Assembly: GCF_023115465.1 (NCBI RefSeq)
Contig: NZ_CP096034.1
Coordinates: 4,588,001-4,652,000, forward strand
Direction: 5' to 3'
DNA from: Gottfriedia acidiceleris
GTDB lineage: Bacteria > Bacillota > Bacilli > Bacillales > Bacillaceae_G
DNA length: 64,000 nt
Shown: in pieces, positions 26,499 to 36,240 of the stretch
Numbering within the stretch: position 1 is the first letter of the stretch
How the letters are laid out: each line of letters opens with the position of its first letter
Program-made: the position numbers and the translations under genes
Notes under the pieces: model-generated
The model's database searches: none
Told to the model about the DNA's origin: nothing
The model's input: only the letters and a program-made list of their open reading frames with translations

Positions 26499-26516
26499 TA
26501 AAGTAAGTTTAAGACT

Positions 26517-26550
26517 AAAAAAGTTCAACCAAATTGGTTGAACTTTTTTT
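26517..26550. terminator. Terminator between the exporter and the xynB remnant
   Basis: AAGTTCAACC (26521-26530) pairs with GGTTGAACTT (26536-26545), extended by flanking A and T runs on both sides. It can act in both directions. Confidence 0.9.
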
Positions 26551-26551
26551 A

Positions 26552-27395
26552 TTAGTATTTATAAATAAAATAATCAAAATCCGCATGTAGCCCTTGACCA
26601 GTCGTATCCTGACATTGCATTCCAACGAATGCACCTGTAAAGAATCCCCCGCCTTGAATGTAATCATCAGACAGTTTATATGAATAAAGTGCTACAGGTA
26701 TTTCTGTCCATTCCTCTCCATCAAATGAGTAAGAGTACTTGTAAACATTCGTTTTCACATCTACTCGAAGATACACATATTCAACGTGTTCTGGAATAAT
26801 CATTTCGTTGCCTTGAAGAGGTTGATCGAACTTAAAATTATCACATGTTACTAATTCAAGAATTCTACCCTTTTCTTCATTCCATGTGATTTGACATGAA
26901 GTCCAGTTTTGAGTATTGTAATAATTTACTAAACCAGCTGATTGATGGAATGACTTTGGATTAAAGGCTACTTTTGTTTCTGCAGTAAAGTTAAAATGTT
27001 GCCAGCGTCTTGCTATAAATGACTGAGTAAATTTAGATGTTAGGGATTTCTCTTCCGTAAAGTCGTAGATGTGCTGGATTGTCTTTTAGTGAAACGATAT
27101 TCTCTCCTAACGGAATTCTCAAGTTTTGAAAATGAGGGTTTAAGATTTCTGAGTTAAAGTCATCCATCTCAGGGTAATCACTTTCCCATTTTACTTCATC
27201 TATTTTTGGACCCTCTATTTCAAGTGAAGGACTATTCCCATCTACAACATACGGCCAATCATTTTTCCACTCAAGCCTTTGAATAGCAGTTTCTCTTCCT
27301 AATGGACAGAAACCTCTTGGGTCTAACAACGGTTGACCTTCTCTTGGTAAGGGTCTTCCTGTTAAATGCACAAGGAACCATTCATCTGTATTTTA
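26552..27395 (-). pseudogene. xynB: 3' remnant of a GH43 beta-xylosidase gene (xynB)
   Basis: The translation from about 27395 reads NTDEWFLVHLTGRPLPREGQ, then FCPLGRETAIQRLEWKNDWP and up to LRLYGRE. There a single extra A (near 27045) breaks the frame. In the next frame the text continues [26 protein letters not shown] and, in 26552-26803, [17 protein letters not shown]. This follows the C-terminal half of Bacillus XynB to its end. The N-terminal half of the GH43 catalytic domain is gone, and a TAA stands directly before the preserved part. It is a 5'-truncated, frameshifted relic, not two small genes. Confidence 0.9.
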
Positions 27396-27433
27396 CTTTT
27401 CAATTACCCCCTACCCCGTATTATTGACTTTTC

Positions 27434-29116
27434 TCAATCATTAACTTGTTCAACTTTACTCCATTCTGCTTCCTGAAGAGCCCTCCATAAAATTTTCCCA
27501 CTTGCAGTAGTTGGAAATTTATCAATAAATTCGACGTATCTCGGATATTTATAGTTAGCCATATGCTCTTTAGACCAATCGATAATGTCATCCTCACTTA
27601 CATTTCCTGAATAAAGAGGGTTTAGGATCACATATGCCTTTACTGTTTCGCCCCTTTTTTCATCAGGTTTACTAACAACACAAGCTTGTTGAATGGCCGG
27701 ATGTTTATAAAGTAGGTTTTCCACTTCGGTTGGCCACACTTTAAAGCCTGATGCGTTAATCATCCTCTTAACACGGTCAACAATAAAATAGTACCCTTCA
27801 TCATCAAACCGACCGATATCTCCTGTACGGAAAAATAGTTTTCCGTCCATTTCAATAAAGGCGTCATTTGTTTCTTCGGGTCGGTTAAAATATCCTTTAA
27901 ATACTTGTGGTCCATTAACAACAATCTCACCAACCTCACCGACACCTAACTGTTTCATTGTTACCGGCTCGATAATTCTGGCGTCTACGTCAAATGATGG
28001 TATTCCAAGACATTGAAGTTTTGGTCGATCTGGCGGATTAAAATGTGTCTGAGCAATTGTTTCTGATAATCCATACCCTTCTACAAACTTTAAGCCTGTT
28101 AATTGGAATAACTGGTCTCCTACTGCTTCTGGAAGAGGAGCTCCACCACCTGCAATATTTACAAGAGACTTGATGTGATCTATATTTAAATTTGGATTTG
28201 CTAAAAAGTCAATCAGCATTGTACTAATATTTACCCAATGGGTACATTGATAGTGTTCAATCAGTTTGCATGCATGGTTTCGATTCCATCTTGTTAGCAA
28301 TACCATACTTGAACCAGTAAGAATCGGTGTATGCATTCCATGAACCATTCCTGTTACATGGAATAGAGGTAAAGTTGAAAAGCTAACGGCATTTGCAGAA
28401 ATATTCATCCAAACGGCAGATCCTACTACATTTGCTTGTACCGTTTTATGTGTGTGTACACAGCCTTTTGGTAAACCTGTTGTTCCTGAAGTATATGGAA
28501 GGACTGCAACATCATCTGATTTACCTTCATATAGTGACGGGGTAAGCTGTGTTTGTATTGCATCCTCCCAATAAAATAAATTTTCGTTTTGATAGATTTT
28601 CTTTATCTCAGTTATTTCAACGGTTAAATCGGAAACTAAAGGAATGGTTGGTAAGTATTCAGAGTAAACTGCAACTATTAAATTCTCTAATCCAGTTGTA
28701 GCTTTTAAAGGTTCAATTTGAGGGGTGAGTTCTTGGCCAATGATTGCGGTTTTAATTTCACAATCATTTATGTAAAATTCAAGTTCATCAGTGGTGTTCA
28801 TCGGGTTAATTGGTACTACAATTCCTCTTACTCTTAATATTGCATAAAAGGCGATGACATATTGGGGTGAGTTTTGCATATAAAGCATTACACGTTCACC
28901 AGGAGATATTTCTAACCTTTGTTCAAGATAACCTGCCAAGTGATCAACCTCTTCAAGAAGTTGCTTGTACGTTGTTGAAGCGCCATAATACTCTATTGCA
29001 GTTTTATTTGGATACCTTTTTGCCGAAACGACTAAATTATCATAGAGTGTTGTCTCAGGTAAAGTTAAAGATTTAGAAACCCTTTTTGGCCAATACGCAA
29101 AATGTGAAGTACTCAT
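27434..29116 (-). CDS. Long/medium-chain acyl-CoA synthetase (AMP-binding enzyme)
   Basis: 560 residues of the ANL adenylating superfamily. The AMP-binding P-loop LPYTSGTTGLPKG, the GYGLSETI motif, FRTGDIGRFDDEGYYFIVDR with the hinge region, and the catalytic lysine in PTTASGKILWR are complete. It probably activates a fatty or aromatic carboxylic acid with ATP and CoA; chain length cannot be told from the motifs. The ATG follows GGAGGGG. It is monocistronic, with no beta-oxidation genes adjacent, and the xylosidase relic sits 39 bases downstream. Confidence 0.87.
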   Translation of the reverse strand: MSTSHFAYWPKRVSKSLTLPETTLYDNLVVSAKRYPNKTAIEYYGASTTYKQLLEEVDHLAGYLEQRLEISPGERVMLYMQNSPQYVIAFYAILRVRGIVVPINPMNTTDELEFYINDCEIKTAIIGQELTPQIEPLKATTGLENLIVAVYSEYLPTIPLVSDLTVEITEIKKIYQNENLFYWEDAIQTQLTPSLYEGKSDDVAVLPYTSGTTGLPKGCVHTHKTVQANVVGSAVWMNISANAVSFSTLPLFHVTGMVHGMHTPILTGSSMVLLTRWNRNHACKLIEHYQCTHWVNISTMLIDFLANPNLNIDHIKSLVNIAGGGAPLPEAVGDQLFQLTGLKFVEGYGLSETIAQTHFNPPDRPKLQCLGIPSFDVDARIIEPVTMKQLGVGEVGEIVVNGPQVFKGYFNRPEETNDAFIEMDGKLFFRTGDIGRFDDEGYYFIVDRVKRMINASGFKVWPTEVENLLYKHPAIQQACVVSKPDEKRGETVKAYVILNPLYSGNVSEDDIIDWSKEHMANYKYPRYVEFIDKFPTTASGKILWRALQEAEWSKVEQVND

Positions 29117-29502
29117 AAATTTTCCCCTCCGCTTATGTACCTAATTTTAAATTAAGTTTTAATACTTACAGCTATTTCTTGTATTATGAAATTTTTGGCA
29201 TAAAAAAATTTAGGGCATTTATTCATTTACATTATTTGAAAGTATATTTGCAAAATGGGGCAATTGCTAAGTTTCGTGTGGAAAGAAAAAATGGAATAGA
29301 TAATGGAATAGTAAACAATGATCATAATCAACTTTAGACCTTATTATAATGGAAAACCTTAAATGAATAAATAGTTTTTAGAAAATTTAAAAAACACTCA
29401 GTTTATCTGAGATATTTGATTTGAGTATCCAATTTTTTTAAGTAAAATTACATACTTTACCACTTTTCTATGTCTCAATTAAAACAAGTGAGGTGTTTGT
29501 AT
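29117..29502. other. Divergent intergenic region
   Basis: AT-rich spacer between two divergently transcribed genes. I see no open frame, no strong hairpin and no clear operator. Promoters for both genes must lie here, but no -35/-10 pair stands out. A weak CTCAG/CTGAG dyad lies near 29398-29412. Confidence 0.5.
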
Positions 29503-30414
29503 ATGAGAATTGGATTAATCGGTTTAGGAGATATAGCTGCGAAGGCCTATCTACCGGTCCTTTCTGAAAAAGAAAAGATTGAGTTGGTGCTATGTACAAG
29601 AAGTAATAAAACACTAGACCATTTATCAGAAAAATATCGAATCAATGAAACAGTTAATACAGTAGATGAATTGTTAGAAAAGAATATTGATGCAGCATTT
29701 GTTAGTACAGCAACGGAAGCTCATTATATGATAACGAAAAAGTTATTATTAAATGGTATAAACGTTTATATTGATAAACCTATTTCAATGAATTTCAAAG
29801 AGACTGAACAAATTGTAAATCTAGCCAAAGAACAAGGAAAAATAGCGATGGTTGGATTCAATAGACGATTTACCCCTAGAGTAAAAGAGCTTACTCTGCA
29901 TGGAAAGGCTAGCTTAATAATCATGCAAAAAAATAGATTTAACTTTCCTGAATATACTAGAAGATTTGTTGTAGAGGATTTTATTCATGTGGTGGATACA
30001 CTCAGGTATTTACTGTCCACTAATGTAGTTGATTTAAAAGTCAATTTCTTAAAGAAAGATAATATGCTCGAACACCTAGTCATCCATCTTATAGGTGAGG
30101 GATGCACCGCTATTGGAATAATGAACAGAAACAACGGTGTTACCGAAGAAATTATTGAATATATGACACCACAAAATAAATATGTAGTGAGTAGTTTAGT
30201 CGAAACAACCCATTATCATAATAAAGAAATCAATATTACAAAATTTGGTGATTGGGAACCAACCTTATACAAACGTGGGTTTTACCAAATTGTTGATCAC
30301 TTTCTTGACTGTGTAAAACAGAATAAACCCCCAGACCCTTCAATAAATGATTCCTTAATCACTCATGAAATTTGTGAAAGAATCGTTCAGTATATTGATT
30401 CTAATTCATATTAA
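29503..30414 (+). CDS. Gfo/Idh/MocA-family oxidoreductase
   Basis: 303 residues. The N-terminal Rossmann fold has GLIGLGDIAAKAYLP, and the family's E/D-K-P motif is YIDKPISMNF near residue 93. MVGFNRRFTPR and DFIHVVDTLRYL mark the C-terminal substrate domain. It is shorter than most family members (330-400), with a compact second domain. These enzymes use NAD(P) to oxidise or reduce sugars and inositols; the substrate is unknown. ATG 29503 is preferred because GAGGTG stands eight bases before it. It is monocistronic. Confidence 0.8.
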   Translation: MRIGLIGLGDIAAKAYLPVLSEKEKIELVLCTRSNKTLDHLSEKYRINETVNTVDELLEKNIDAAFVSTATEAHYMITKKLLLNGINVYIDKPISMNFKETEQIVNLAKEQGKIAMVGFNRRFTPRVKELTLHGKASLIIMQKNRFNFPEYTRRFVVEDFIHVVDTLRYLLSTNVVDLKVNFLKKDNMLEHLVIHLIGEGCTAIGIMNRNNGVTEEIIEYMTPQNKYVVSSLVETTHYHNKEINITKFGDWEPTLYKRGFYQIVDHFLDCVKQNKPPDPSINDSLITHEICERIVQYIDSNSY

Positions 30415-30420
30415 ATAAAA

Positions 30421-30460
30421 AACCCGAATAGTAGACTGCAGAGGTCTAATTATTCGGGTT
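30421..30460. terminator. Bidirectional terminator
   Basis: AACCCGAATA (30421-30430) pairs perfectly with TATTCGGGTT (30451-30460), with an inner TAGAC/GTCTA stem. A run of A before it and T-rich sequence after it suit both converging genes. Confidence 0.85.
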
Positions 30461-30471
30461 ATATTTGTTAT

Positions 30472-31884
30472 TTATTCTTGTTCAGCCATTGCATCCTTCG
30501 GAGTACCGAATAAATACGTAAGAACGAAACCACCAGCATAACCAGCAAGTAATCCGATCACATATTTAAGCCACATTCCGTGCGCAATAAGTGGAACTAA
30601 CGCTAAGCCTGAAGGACCAATTGCAATTGCTCCAATATTACCAAACATTCCAATTACTGCCCCTCCAATACCACCACCGATACATGCAGTGATAAATGGA
30701 CGACCAAGAGGTAATGTAACACCATAAATTAATGGTTCACCAATACCTAAAATACCTACTGGAAGAGCACCTTTTATCATATTTGATAATGATTTATTCT
30801 TTTTGCAACGTAACCATAATGCTAATGCTGCACCAACTTGTCCAGCACCTGCCATTGCAAGAATTGGTAATAATTCTGTAGCACCAGTTGTATTAATTAA
30901 TTCGATATGAATTGGAGTTAATACTTGATGTAAACCTAACATTACTAATGGTAAGAATCCCATACCTAATATAAATCCTGCAAAAATACCGCCTTTTGCA
31001 ATAATCCAGTTAATTGAGCCAATTAAGTTATCAGAAATAAATCCTGCAAATGGCATGATAAAGAAAATTGTAAGCAAACCTACTACTAATAAAGCAATCA
31101 TTGGTGTAATAATAATATCTAAAGAATCTGGAATAACTTTACGTAATTGTTTTTCTAAAAGTGATAATAAATAGACTGCAAGTAGTACTCCAATAATACC
31201 ACCTTGACCTGGAGCTAATGGATCACCATTAAAGATATTTTTAATTGGTTGATCAGGAAGCATACCTGTTAAAAGTGTTATCCCACCAATTACTCCACCA
31301 AGGGATGGTGTCGCCCCGAATTCCTTCGCTGCGTTAATACCAACATAAATCGCTAAATAAGCAAAAATTGCGTTTTTAATTACATTTAAAACTGTAACAT
31401 ATTGTGACCAAGTTGCTGCGTCTAGGTTTTGAGCAGTAATATTGTTTGATAAAATCGAAGCAATACCAGCAATTAAACCTGCACCAACGAATGCTGGAAT
31501 TAATGGAATAAAGATATTACCGACTTTTCGTAAGAAATTTTTAAAAGGTGTGTTATTTTTCTTTTTTAATTCAGCTTTAAGATCTGAACCCTTTTCTTGT
31601 AAAGCTACTGACGAAGTTCCTTGTTTTCCTGAAGAGCTGTTTTTCAGTTGACCAAATTGTTCTGCAACTTTAGTTACTGTACCAGGACCTAAAATGATTT
31701 GGTAAGTCTCATCATCAACAGTTCCCAAAACCCCGTTAATTTTTTTAACTTGATCTTCATTGATTAAATTACGATCAGCAACATTAACACGAAGTCTTGT
31801 CATACAGTTTGTAAATGAAACTACATTATCAGTACCGCCGATTGCATCAGCGATTTCAGAAGCTAATCTTTGATATTTATCCAT
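30472..31884 (-). CDS. murP: PTS EIIBC component for N-acetylmuramic acid
   Basis: 470 residues. EIIB cysteine Cys27 in [10 protein letters not shown], a linker of about 40 residues (near 75-115), and an EIIC domain with [11 protein letters not shown] and [18 protein letters not shown], the glucose-family layout seen in MurP. The assignment to N-acetylmuramic acid rests on murQ being directly upstream in the same operon (21 bases). No EIIA is present, as usual. The start has GGGGGAG upstream. It would import the cell-wall sugar as its 6-phosphate, the substrate of MurQ. Confidence 0.85.
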   Translation of the reverse strand: MDKYQRLASEIADAIGGTDNVVSFTNCMTRLRVNVADRNLINEDQVKKINGVLGTVDDETYQIILGPGTVTKVAEQFGQLKNSSSGKQGTSSVALQEKGSDLKAELKKKNNTPFKNFLRKVGNIFIPLIPAFVGAGLIAGIASILSNNITAQNLDAATWSQYVTVLNVIKNAIFAYLAIYVGINAAKEFGATPSLGGVIGGITLLTGMLPDQPIKNIFNGDPLAPGQGGIIGVLLAVYLLSLLEKQLRKVIPDSLDIIITPMIALLVVGLLTIFFIMPFAGFISDNLIGSINWIIAKGGIFAGFILGMGFLPLVMLGLHQVLTPIHIELINTTGATELLPILAMAGAGQVGAALALWLRCKKNKSLSNMIKGALPVGILGIGEPLIYGVTLPLGRPFITACIGGGIGGAVIGMFGNIGAIAIGPSGLALVPLIAHGMWLKYVIGLLAGYAGGFVLTYLFGTPKDAMAEQE

Positions 31885-31905
31885 CTTCTACTCCCCCAAC
31901 TATTT

Positions 31906-32796
31906 TTATTTTTGTATTGCTTTTCGAACAAATCCTTCTGATTTTTTCAATTGCTCCATTGCTTGCTCATAACTAAATCCAGTGAGAATCATAACGATTG
32001 CTACTTTTGGACTTTGATTCGACTTCGTTAAATACTCTTCTGCAATTTCGTACGTACAGGATGTTGCTTCCATTACAATACGCTTTGAACGCTCAACTAG
32101 TTTTTCATTTGTTGATTGAACATCAACCATTAAGTTACCGTATACTTTTCCAATACCAACCATTGATGCTGTAGATAGCATATTACATACTAATTTTTGA
32201 GAAGTACCTGCTTTTAATCTAGTTGAACCAGTTAATACTTCAGGTCCATTAACAACTTCAATTGCTATTTCTGCCTCTTGACCGATCTTTGAGCCCTTGT
32301 TACAACTAACCGCTACAGTAGAAGCACCAATTTCTTTAGCGAATTTTAAGCCTCCAATAACATAAGGTGTACGCCCACTTGCTGCAATTCCAACTACAAT
32401 ATCATTTTTACTTAACTTAATTTCCTTTAAATCTTCAATTGCAAGTTCTTCGCTATCCTCAGCGCCTTCAACTGCTTTTATAAAAGCTTTTTCTCCACCT
32501 GCAATTAACCCTACTACCTCTTCTGGGCTTGTTCCAAATGTAGGAGGACATTCAACTGCGTCTAAAAGTCCAATTCGGCCACTTGTGCCTGCACCTATAT
32601 AAATCAAGCGACCTCCACTTTTGAAAGCAGTTACAATTTTTCCAACAGCTTTAGAAATATTAGGAATTTCATTTCGAACGGCAGCGGCAACCTTTGCATC
32701 CTCTTCGTTCATTACGGTTAAAAATTCTTCTATAGACATTTCATCTAAATTCATTGTTTTTTCATTTCTTGTTTCGGTTGTTAAATTCTCAAGCAT
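31906..32796 (-). CDS. murQ: N-acetylmuramic acid 6-phosphate etherase
   Basis: 296 residues. The SIS-type sugar-phosphate site is YIGAGTSGRIGLLDAVECPP (about 65-84), followed by the family stretches GEKAFIKAVEGAEDS, GIAASGRTPYV and STRLKAGTSQKL. MurQ cleaves the lactyl ether of MurNAc-6-phosphate, giving GlcNAc-6-phosphate and lactate, which NagA and NagB then use. It is the first gene of murQ-murP; Bacillus often has murR and nagZ/amiE alongside, and neither is within the window. GAGGTG precedes the ATG. Confidence 0.94.
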   Translation of the reverse strand: MLENLTTETRNEKTMNLDEMSIEEFLTVMNEEDAKVAAAVRNEIPNISKAVGKIVTAFKSGGRLIYIGAGTSGRIGLLDAVECPPTFGTSPEEVVGLIAGGEKAFIKAVEGAEDSEELAIEDLKEIKLSKNDIVVGIAASGRTPYVIGGLKFAKEIGASTVAVSCNKGSKIGQEAEIAIEVVNGPEVLTGSTRLKAGTSQKLVCNMLSTASMVGIGKVYGNLMVDVQSTNEKLVERSKRIVMEATSCTYEIAEEYLTKSNQSPKVAIVMILTGFSYEQAMEQLKKSEGFVRKAIQK

Positions 32797-32846
32797 GTTT
32801 GCTTCACCTCAAGTAATTTTTTAAAAGTAAATTTAATTTCATACAT

Positions 32847-32876
32847 ATTATAACTATTTTTGAAATAAAATTTCAA
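32847..32876 (-). promoter_or_regulatory. murQ promoter with an overlapping dyad
   Basis: On the minus strand -35 TTGAAA (32871-32876) and -10 TATAAT (32847-32852) lie 18 bases apart. TTGAAAT-AAA-ATTTCAA (32860-32876) is a perfect dyad covering the -35 box and part of the spacer, a fitting operator for an RpiR-family MurR repressor encoded elsewhere. The rest of 32877-33209 is AT-rich and shows no gene. Confidence 0.6.
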
Positions 32877-33209
32877 CACTAAAATTCATAAGGAAAAAAT
32901 TTCATATTATTAATCCGTATTTTCGTTCAAATAAATGACATATTTATAAATCCACTACTTCCAATTTTTCTTTTAAAGATGCTTAAATTTTATAATCTGT
33001 ACATTAATTTGTTTGGCAAAAAAGTTTAAGCTCAATTTACAATTTCAAAACATAATTAATAAACTATTGTGGTACTTTAAACCTATGTATTTAAACTATG
33101 TTTGTTAATCTGATGACAACTTAACTAAAATACAATTCATTTTACAGATGAAAAGACAACATCCTCCATATGATTAAGGATATTTATGTCACTTAACTAG
33201 GGGTATACA

Positions 33210-34511
33210 ATGAAAAGGTTTATACAGTTTTATAAAAATTTTTCGTTAGTGGAGAAAAGCGCACTTCTCTGCTTTCTCTTACCTCCCGTAGGTATATCAT
33301 TGCTATTGATCATCGGGCTTCGTACACTCTATACTCAATGGTTTATTAATAAACGGTTTATTTATTCGTTTAGTTCGTACTTTTTCTTATGTCTACTAAT
33401 ATCTACTATTGGTGCTGCCCTTTTAATTAGAAATTTATTATTTTTATTGGTCAGTATCATGATTCTTGGTTACTGGGGAATATATTGTAGGATTTTAGTA
33501 ACTGAGAAAGGCCAATTATTTCAGAGGTTTCGAATGATAATAATCTTTGGAGGTGTATATAGTTGTGTAATTGGATGGATATCCAAATGGTTACTATTTC
33601 CTAAAACTGTTGGATATTTATTAGGGACAGTGCTTTTTGGAGAAGTTGAACCAAAGAATTTTAACCGTCTAATTGGTTGTGCATATAATCCCAATTTTAC
33701 TGTGTTTATTTTATTAATCGCTATTTCTTTTCTCTTTGCCAGTCTACTTTCTAGTCTAGAAAGGAAACACTATTTTAGCTTAGCGTGGCAACTTCCGATC
33801 CAACTACTACTTAGTTATGGCATTTATCTTACGGGTTCTAGAGCTGGCTTTGCGACGATGCTTCTCATTTATTTACTTTTTATCTTCCGACTTAATCGAA
33901 TCTTTTTCTTTGTTTGTTCAACCATCGGACTATTCTTTTTGAAATGGTTGCTCTATATAATGCCAAGAGCCGATTCAGTTATTCAAGCAGGGCATAAAAG
34001 GTTGGACATTTGGAAAAACGCATATACCATATGGGAAAATCACCCATTCTTTGGTGTGACACCGATCGGATTTGGTCAAGAATATATAATACAATATGGT
34101 CATTTCATCCCCCATGCACATAATTTATTGCTGGGTATGTTTGCGGAATACGGAACATTAGGAGGATTAGCTTTTATAACATTAATTAGTATAAATATTG
34201 TAAAATGCATTCACTTATTCTTTTTTGAGCGCAGTAAAAAATGTTTTTTTAACAGTTTTTTACTCGGCCTACCAATTATTTTGTTTACAGGTGTATTTGA
34301 TGAGCCTGTATTCTCTCCACAAATCGGTTTCCTCACGGTCATACTGCTTGGGTGTTGGGATCGGTATTCGAAACGTATGCAATTTAATATCGAGATTTCA
34401 GCAATTCAAGGCAAATTTATTAGCGTTTATGGGAGTACGGCTAGGTTAGTTATTAGTTCATACTTGATTTTGCATTATTTAAAATCGAAGTTTATTAGTA
34501 ATAAGTACTAA
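33210..34511 (+). CDS. O-antigen ligase/polymerase-like membrane protein
   Basis: 433 residues, about 11 membrane helices. The Wzy_C-type region contains TGSRAGF (near 208) and, after the large loop, PHAHNLLLGMFAEYG, the two most conserved patches of this superfamily. Members join or polymerise undecaprenyl-linked glycans or transfer them to proteins, outside the membrane. No glycosyltransferase or flippase gene is nearby, so the glycan cannot be named. AGGGGT precedes the ATG. The long AT-rich spacer before it holds its promoter. Confidence 0.75.
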   Translation: MKRFIQFYKNFSLVEKSALLCFLLPPVGISLLLIIGLRTLYTQWFINKRFIYSFSSYFFLCLLISTIGAALLIRNLLFLLVSIMILGYWGIYCRILVTEKGQLFQRFRMIIIFGGVYSCVIGWISKWLLFPKTVGYLLGTVLFGEVEPKNFNRLIGCAYNPNFTVFILLIAISFLFASLLSSLERKHYFSLAWQLPIQLLLSYGIYLTGSRAGFATMLLIYLLFIFRLNRIFFFVCSTIGLFFLKWLLYIMPRADSVIQAGHKRLDIWKNAYTIWENHPFFGVTPIGFGQEYIIQYGHFIPHAHNLLLGMFAEYGTLGGLAFITLISINIVKCIHLFFFERSKKCFFNSFLLGLPIILFTGVFDEPVFSPQIGFLTVILLGCWDRYSKRMQFNIEISAIQGKFISVYGSTARLVISSYLILHYLKSKFISNKY

Positions 34512-34512
34512 A

Positions 34513-34539
34513 AAGACCCCTACAACTTGTTAGGGGTCT
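34513..34539 (+). terminator. Hairpin after the ligase gene, left member of a pair
   Basis: AGACCCCTA (34514-34522) pairs with TAGGGGTCT (34531-34539). It directly touches the CAGACTG repeat, and a degenerate second copy follows that repeat. Confidence 0.7.
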
Positions 34540-34680
34540 CAGACTGTTGACAAACGCTTGCTTTCTTCGTTGCTTCGCCTGTCTGCGGGGCTCATTACCG
34601 CGTAAGGGTAACTTACGCGCCTCGAAAGACAAGCGCTTGCAATCAGTCTGAAAATCTTTTTTTAATACTTTGTCTACACA
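34540..34680 (+). repeat. CAGACTG-family dispersed repeat, copy B (full length)
   Basis: CAGACTG at 34540 and CAGTCTG at 34644-34650 bound a core matching copy A in reverse orientation. The conserved tail AAAATC, a T run and TACTTTGTCTACACA extends to 34680. Within the core, the terminal TTG(A)CAAACGCTTG and CAAGCGCTTGCAA segments are themselves partly palindromic. Confidence 0.85.
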
Positions 34681-34682
34681 CT

Positions 34683-34711
34683 TAGACCCCTATGACTAGA
34701 TATGGGCCTCT
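34683..34711. terminator. Degenerate hairpin, right member of the pair
   Basis: TAGACCCCTAT (34683-34693) and ATATGGGCCT (34700-34709) pair with two mismatches. The sequence is an imperfect copy of the hairpin at 34513-34539 on the other side of the repeat. Confidence 0.45.
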
Positions 34712-34719
34712 TTTGTTAG

Positions 34720-36015
34720 TTATGATATTTTTTTCGTAACTTGCACTTCTACTGCCACATCTCGTTTTGTTAAGAATAAATTTAAAATAATTGCAGTTAA
34801 TGAACCTGTTACAATTCCATTTTGCATTAACATTTTTAAAAAATCAGGTAGTTGGTCGAACATTTGTGGAAGTGTTGCTGAACCTAAGCCTACTGCTATA
34901 CTACAGGCTGCGATTAATAGGTTTTCTCCTTTACCTAAATCGACCTCTGAAAGAATTGATATCCCGGCAGCTGCGACAGATCCGAACATAACAATCATAG
35001 CACCTCCAAGAACGGCATTTGGAATAACTGTCGTTAAAGCTGCTAGTTTAGGTAATAGTCCAAGAACAACCATGATACTTCCTGCAGCATAAATAACTTC
35101 CCTAGACTTAACTTTTGTAAGTGAGATTAAACCAACATTTTGTGAAAATGCTGTGTACGGAAATGCATTAAAAATACCACCAAGCATAATTGCAAGACCT
35201 TCTGAACGTAATCCATTTACAATCTGATCCTGTTTAACCTTTTGGTTAGTCGCTTTTCCGACTGCGAAATAGACTCCAGTTGATTCAACCATACTAACGA
35301 TGCAAACGATAATCATTGTGATAATAGCTGTAATACTGATTTTTGGTGCTCCGAAATAGAATGGTTGAGCGATACTAAACCACGATGCTTCTGATACACT
35401 TGAAAAGTGAACGATTCCCATTGCATAGCCGGCAATTGTTCCTACAACCAATCCAACAAGTACGGAAATTGTACGGAAAAATCCTTTAGCCCATCTGTTA
35501 ATGACTAAAATTACGATAAGTGTAAGAAGGGCTAGTAATAAATTGTGTACTTGACCGAAGTCTGGACTCCCTTGGCCACCCGCTGCATTATTCATAGCTA
35601 CTGGAATTAGAGAAAGTCCAATAATCGTTACAACTGATCCAGTTACAATTGTAGGGAAAAATTTTAAAAGCTTGCCATAAAAAGGGGCAGCTAATATTAC
35701 AAAGATCCCAGAAATGATTATTGCACCGTATGCTGTTGGTAAATTTGAAGAGGATGCAATTGCAATGATCGGACCTACCGCCGTAAAAGTACATCCTAAA
35801 ACGACTGGCAATCTGCTACCAATATATTTCGTCCCCATGCTTTGCAGGATTGTTGCGATACCGCAAGTAAATAAATCTGCTGCTATTAGATAAGCGATCT
35901 GAGTTGGCGTAAGTTTAAGCGCGCCACCTATTATAAGAGGTACAACAACTGCACCTGCATACATAGCCATGACGTGTTGAAAACCTAATGTAAATGCTTT
36001 TTGTTTACTTAACAA
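34720..36015 (-). CDS. pbuX: Purine (xanthine/guanine-type) permease, NCS2 family
   Basis: 431 residues, about 14 helices. GFQHVMAMYAGAVVVPLIIG, VLGCTFTAVGP, ESTGVYFAVGKAT and the NAFPYTAFSQNVGLI segment are the NCS2 nucleobase signatures, closest in my reading to Bacillus PbuX. The TTG at 36015 is chosen: AGGGAGAGA (36022-36030) then has perfect spacing, while the ATG at 36036 has no ribosome binding site and would put that sequence inside the gene. A guanine riboswitch and a ykkC-class aptamer precede it, followed by a terminator, so it is off when purine is plentiful. Confidence 0.88.
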   Translation of the reverse strand: MLSKQKAFTLGFQHVMAMYAGAVVVPLIIGGALKLTPTQIAYLIAADLFTCGIATILQSMGTKYIGSRLPVVLGCTFTAVGPIIAIASSSNLPTAYGAIIISGIFVILAAPFYGKLLKFFPTIVTGSVVTIIGLSLIPVAMNNAAGGQGSPDFGQVHNLLLALLTLIVILVINRWAKGFFRTISVLVGLVVGTIAGYAMGIVHFSSVSEASWFSIAQPFYFGAPKISITAIITMIIVCIVSMVESTGVYFAVGKATNQKVKQDQIVNGLRSEGLAIMLGGIFNAFPYTAFSQNVGLISLTKVKSREVIYAAGSIMVVLGLLPKLAALTTVIPNAVLGGAMIVMFGSVAAAGISILSEVDLGKGENLLIAACSIAVGLGSATLPQMFDQLPDFLKMLMQNGIVTGSLTAIILNLFLTKRDVAVEVQVTKKIS

Positions 36016-36085
36016 TCTGATTCTCTCCCTTGTCATTGCTTTAATTTATAAAATTGATTGGCGTACAGTTATTACTCTTTATAAA

Positions 36086-36140
36086 ACAAAAAAGGACAGG
36101 TTCCACTTGAGTATGTTTCTCTCAAGTGAAACCTGTCCTT
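36086..36140 (-). terminator. Riboswitch expression-platform terminator before pbuX
   Basis: A 20-bp stem with one mismatch: 36092-36111 against 36121-36140, with AAGGACAGG and CCTGTCCTT at its base, followed on the minus strand by a run of T. Its upstream arm overlaps the 3' end of the ykkC-class aptamer, so ligand binding there competes with termination. Confidence 0.92.
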
Positions 36141-36236
36141 CTGGGTTTTTATCCCTAATGGTGTAGCACATGCTAGTGCCCACATCGCTCGGACCAGCCA
36201 TTTTACATATACAATAATGCGGAACCCTAGATGTGC
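36134..36236 (-). promoter_or_regulatory. ykkC-class aptamer, probably PRPP-type
   Basis: Read on the minus strand it holds CTAGGGTTCCG, then CTGGTCCGAGCGATG, then AGGGATAAAAACCC. These are the ordered conserved blocks of ykkC-class RNAs. The GAGCGAT variant, the placement before a purine gene and the position directly after a guanine aptamer point to the subtype that senses PRPP rather than guanidine. The ppGpp subtype remains possible. Confidence 0.7.
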
Positions 36237-36240
36237 TTTC

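Noticed and set aside
26552-27371. Two separate small hypothetical genes
   Set aside because: Their translations join, across one inserted base, into the continuous C-terminal half of a beta-xylosidase.
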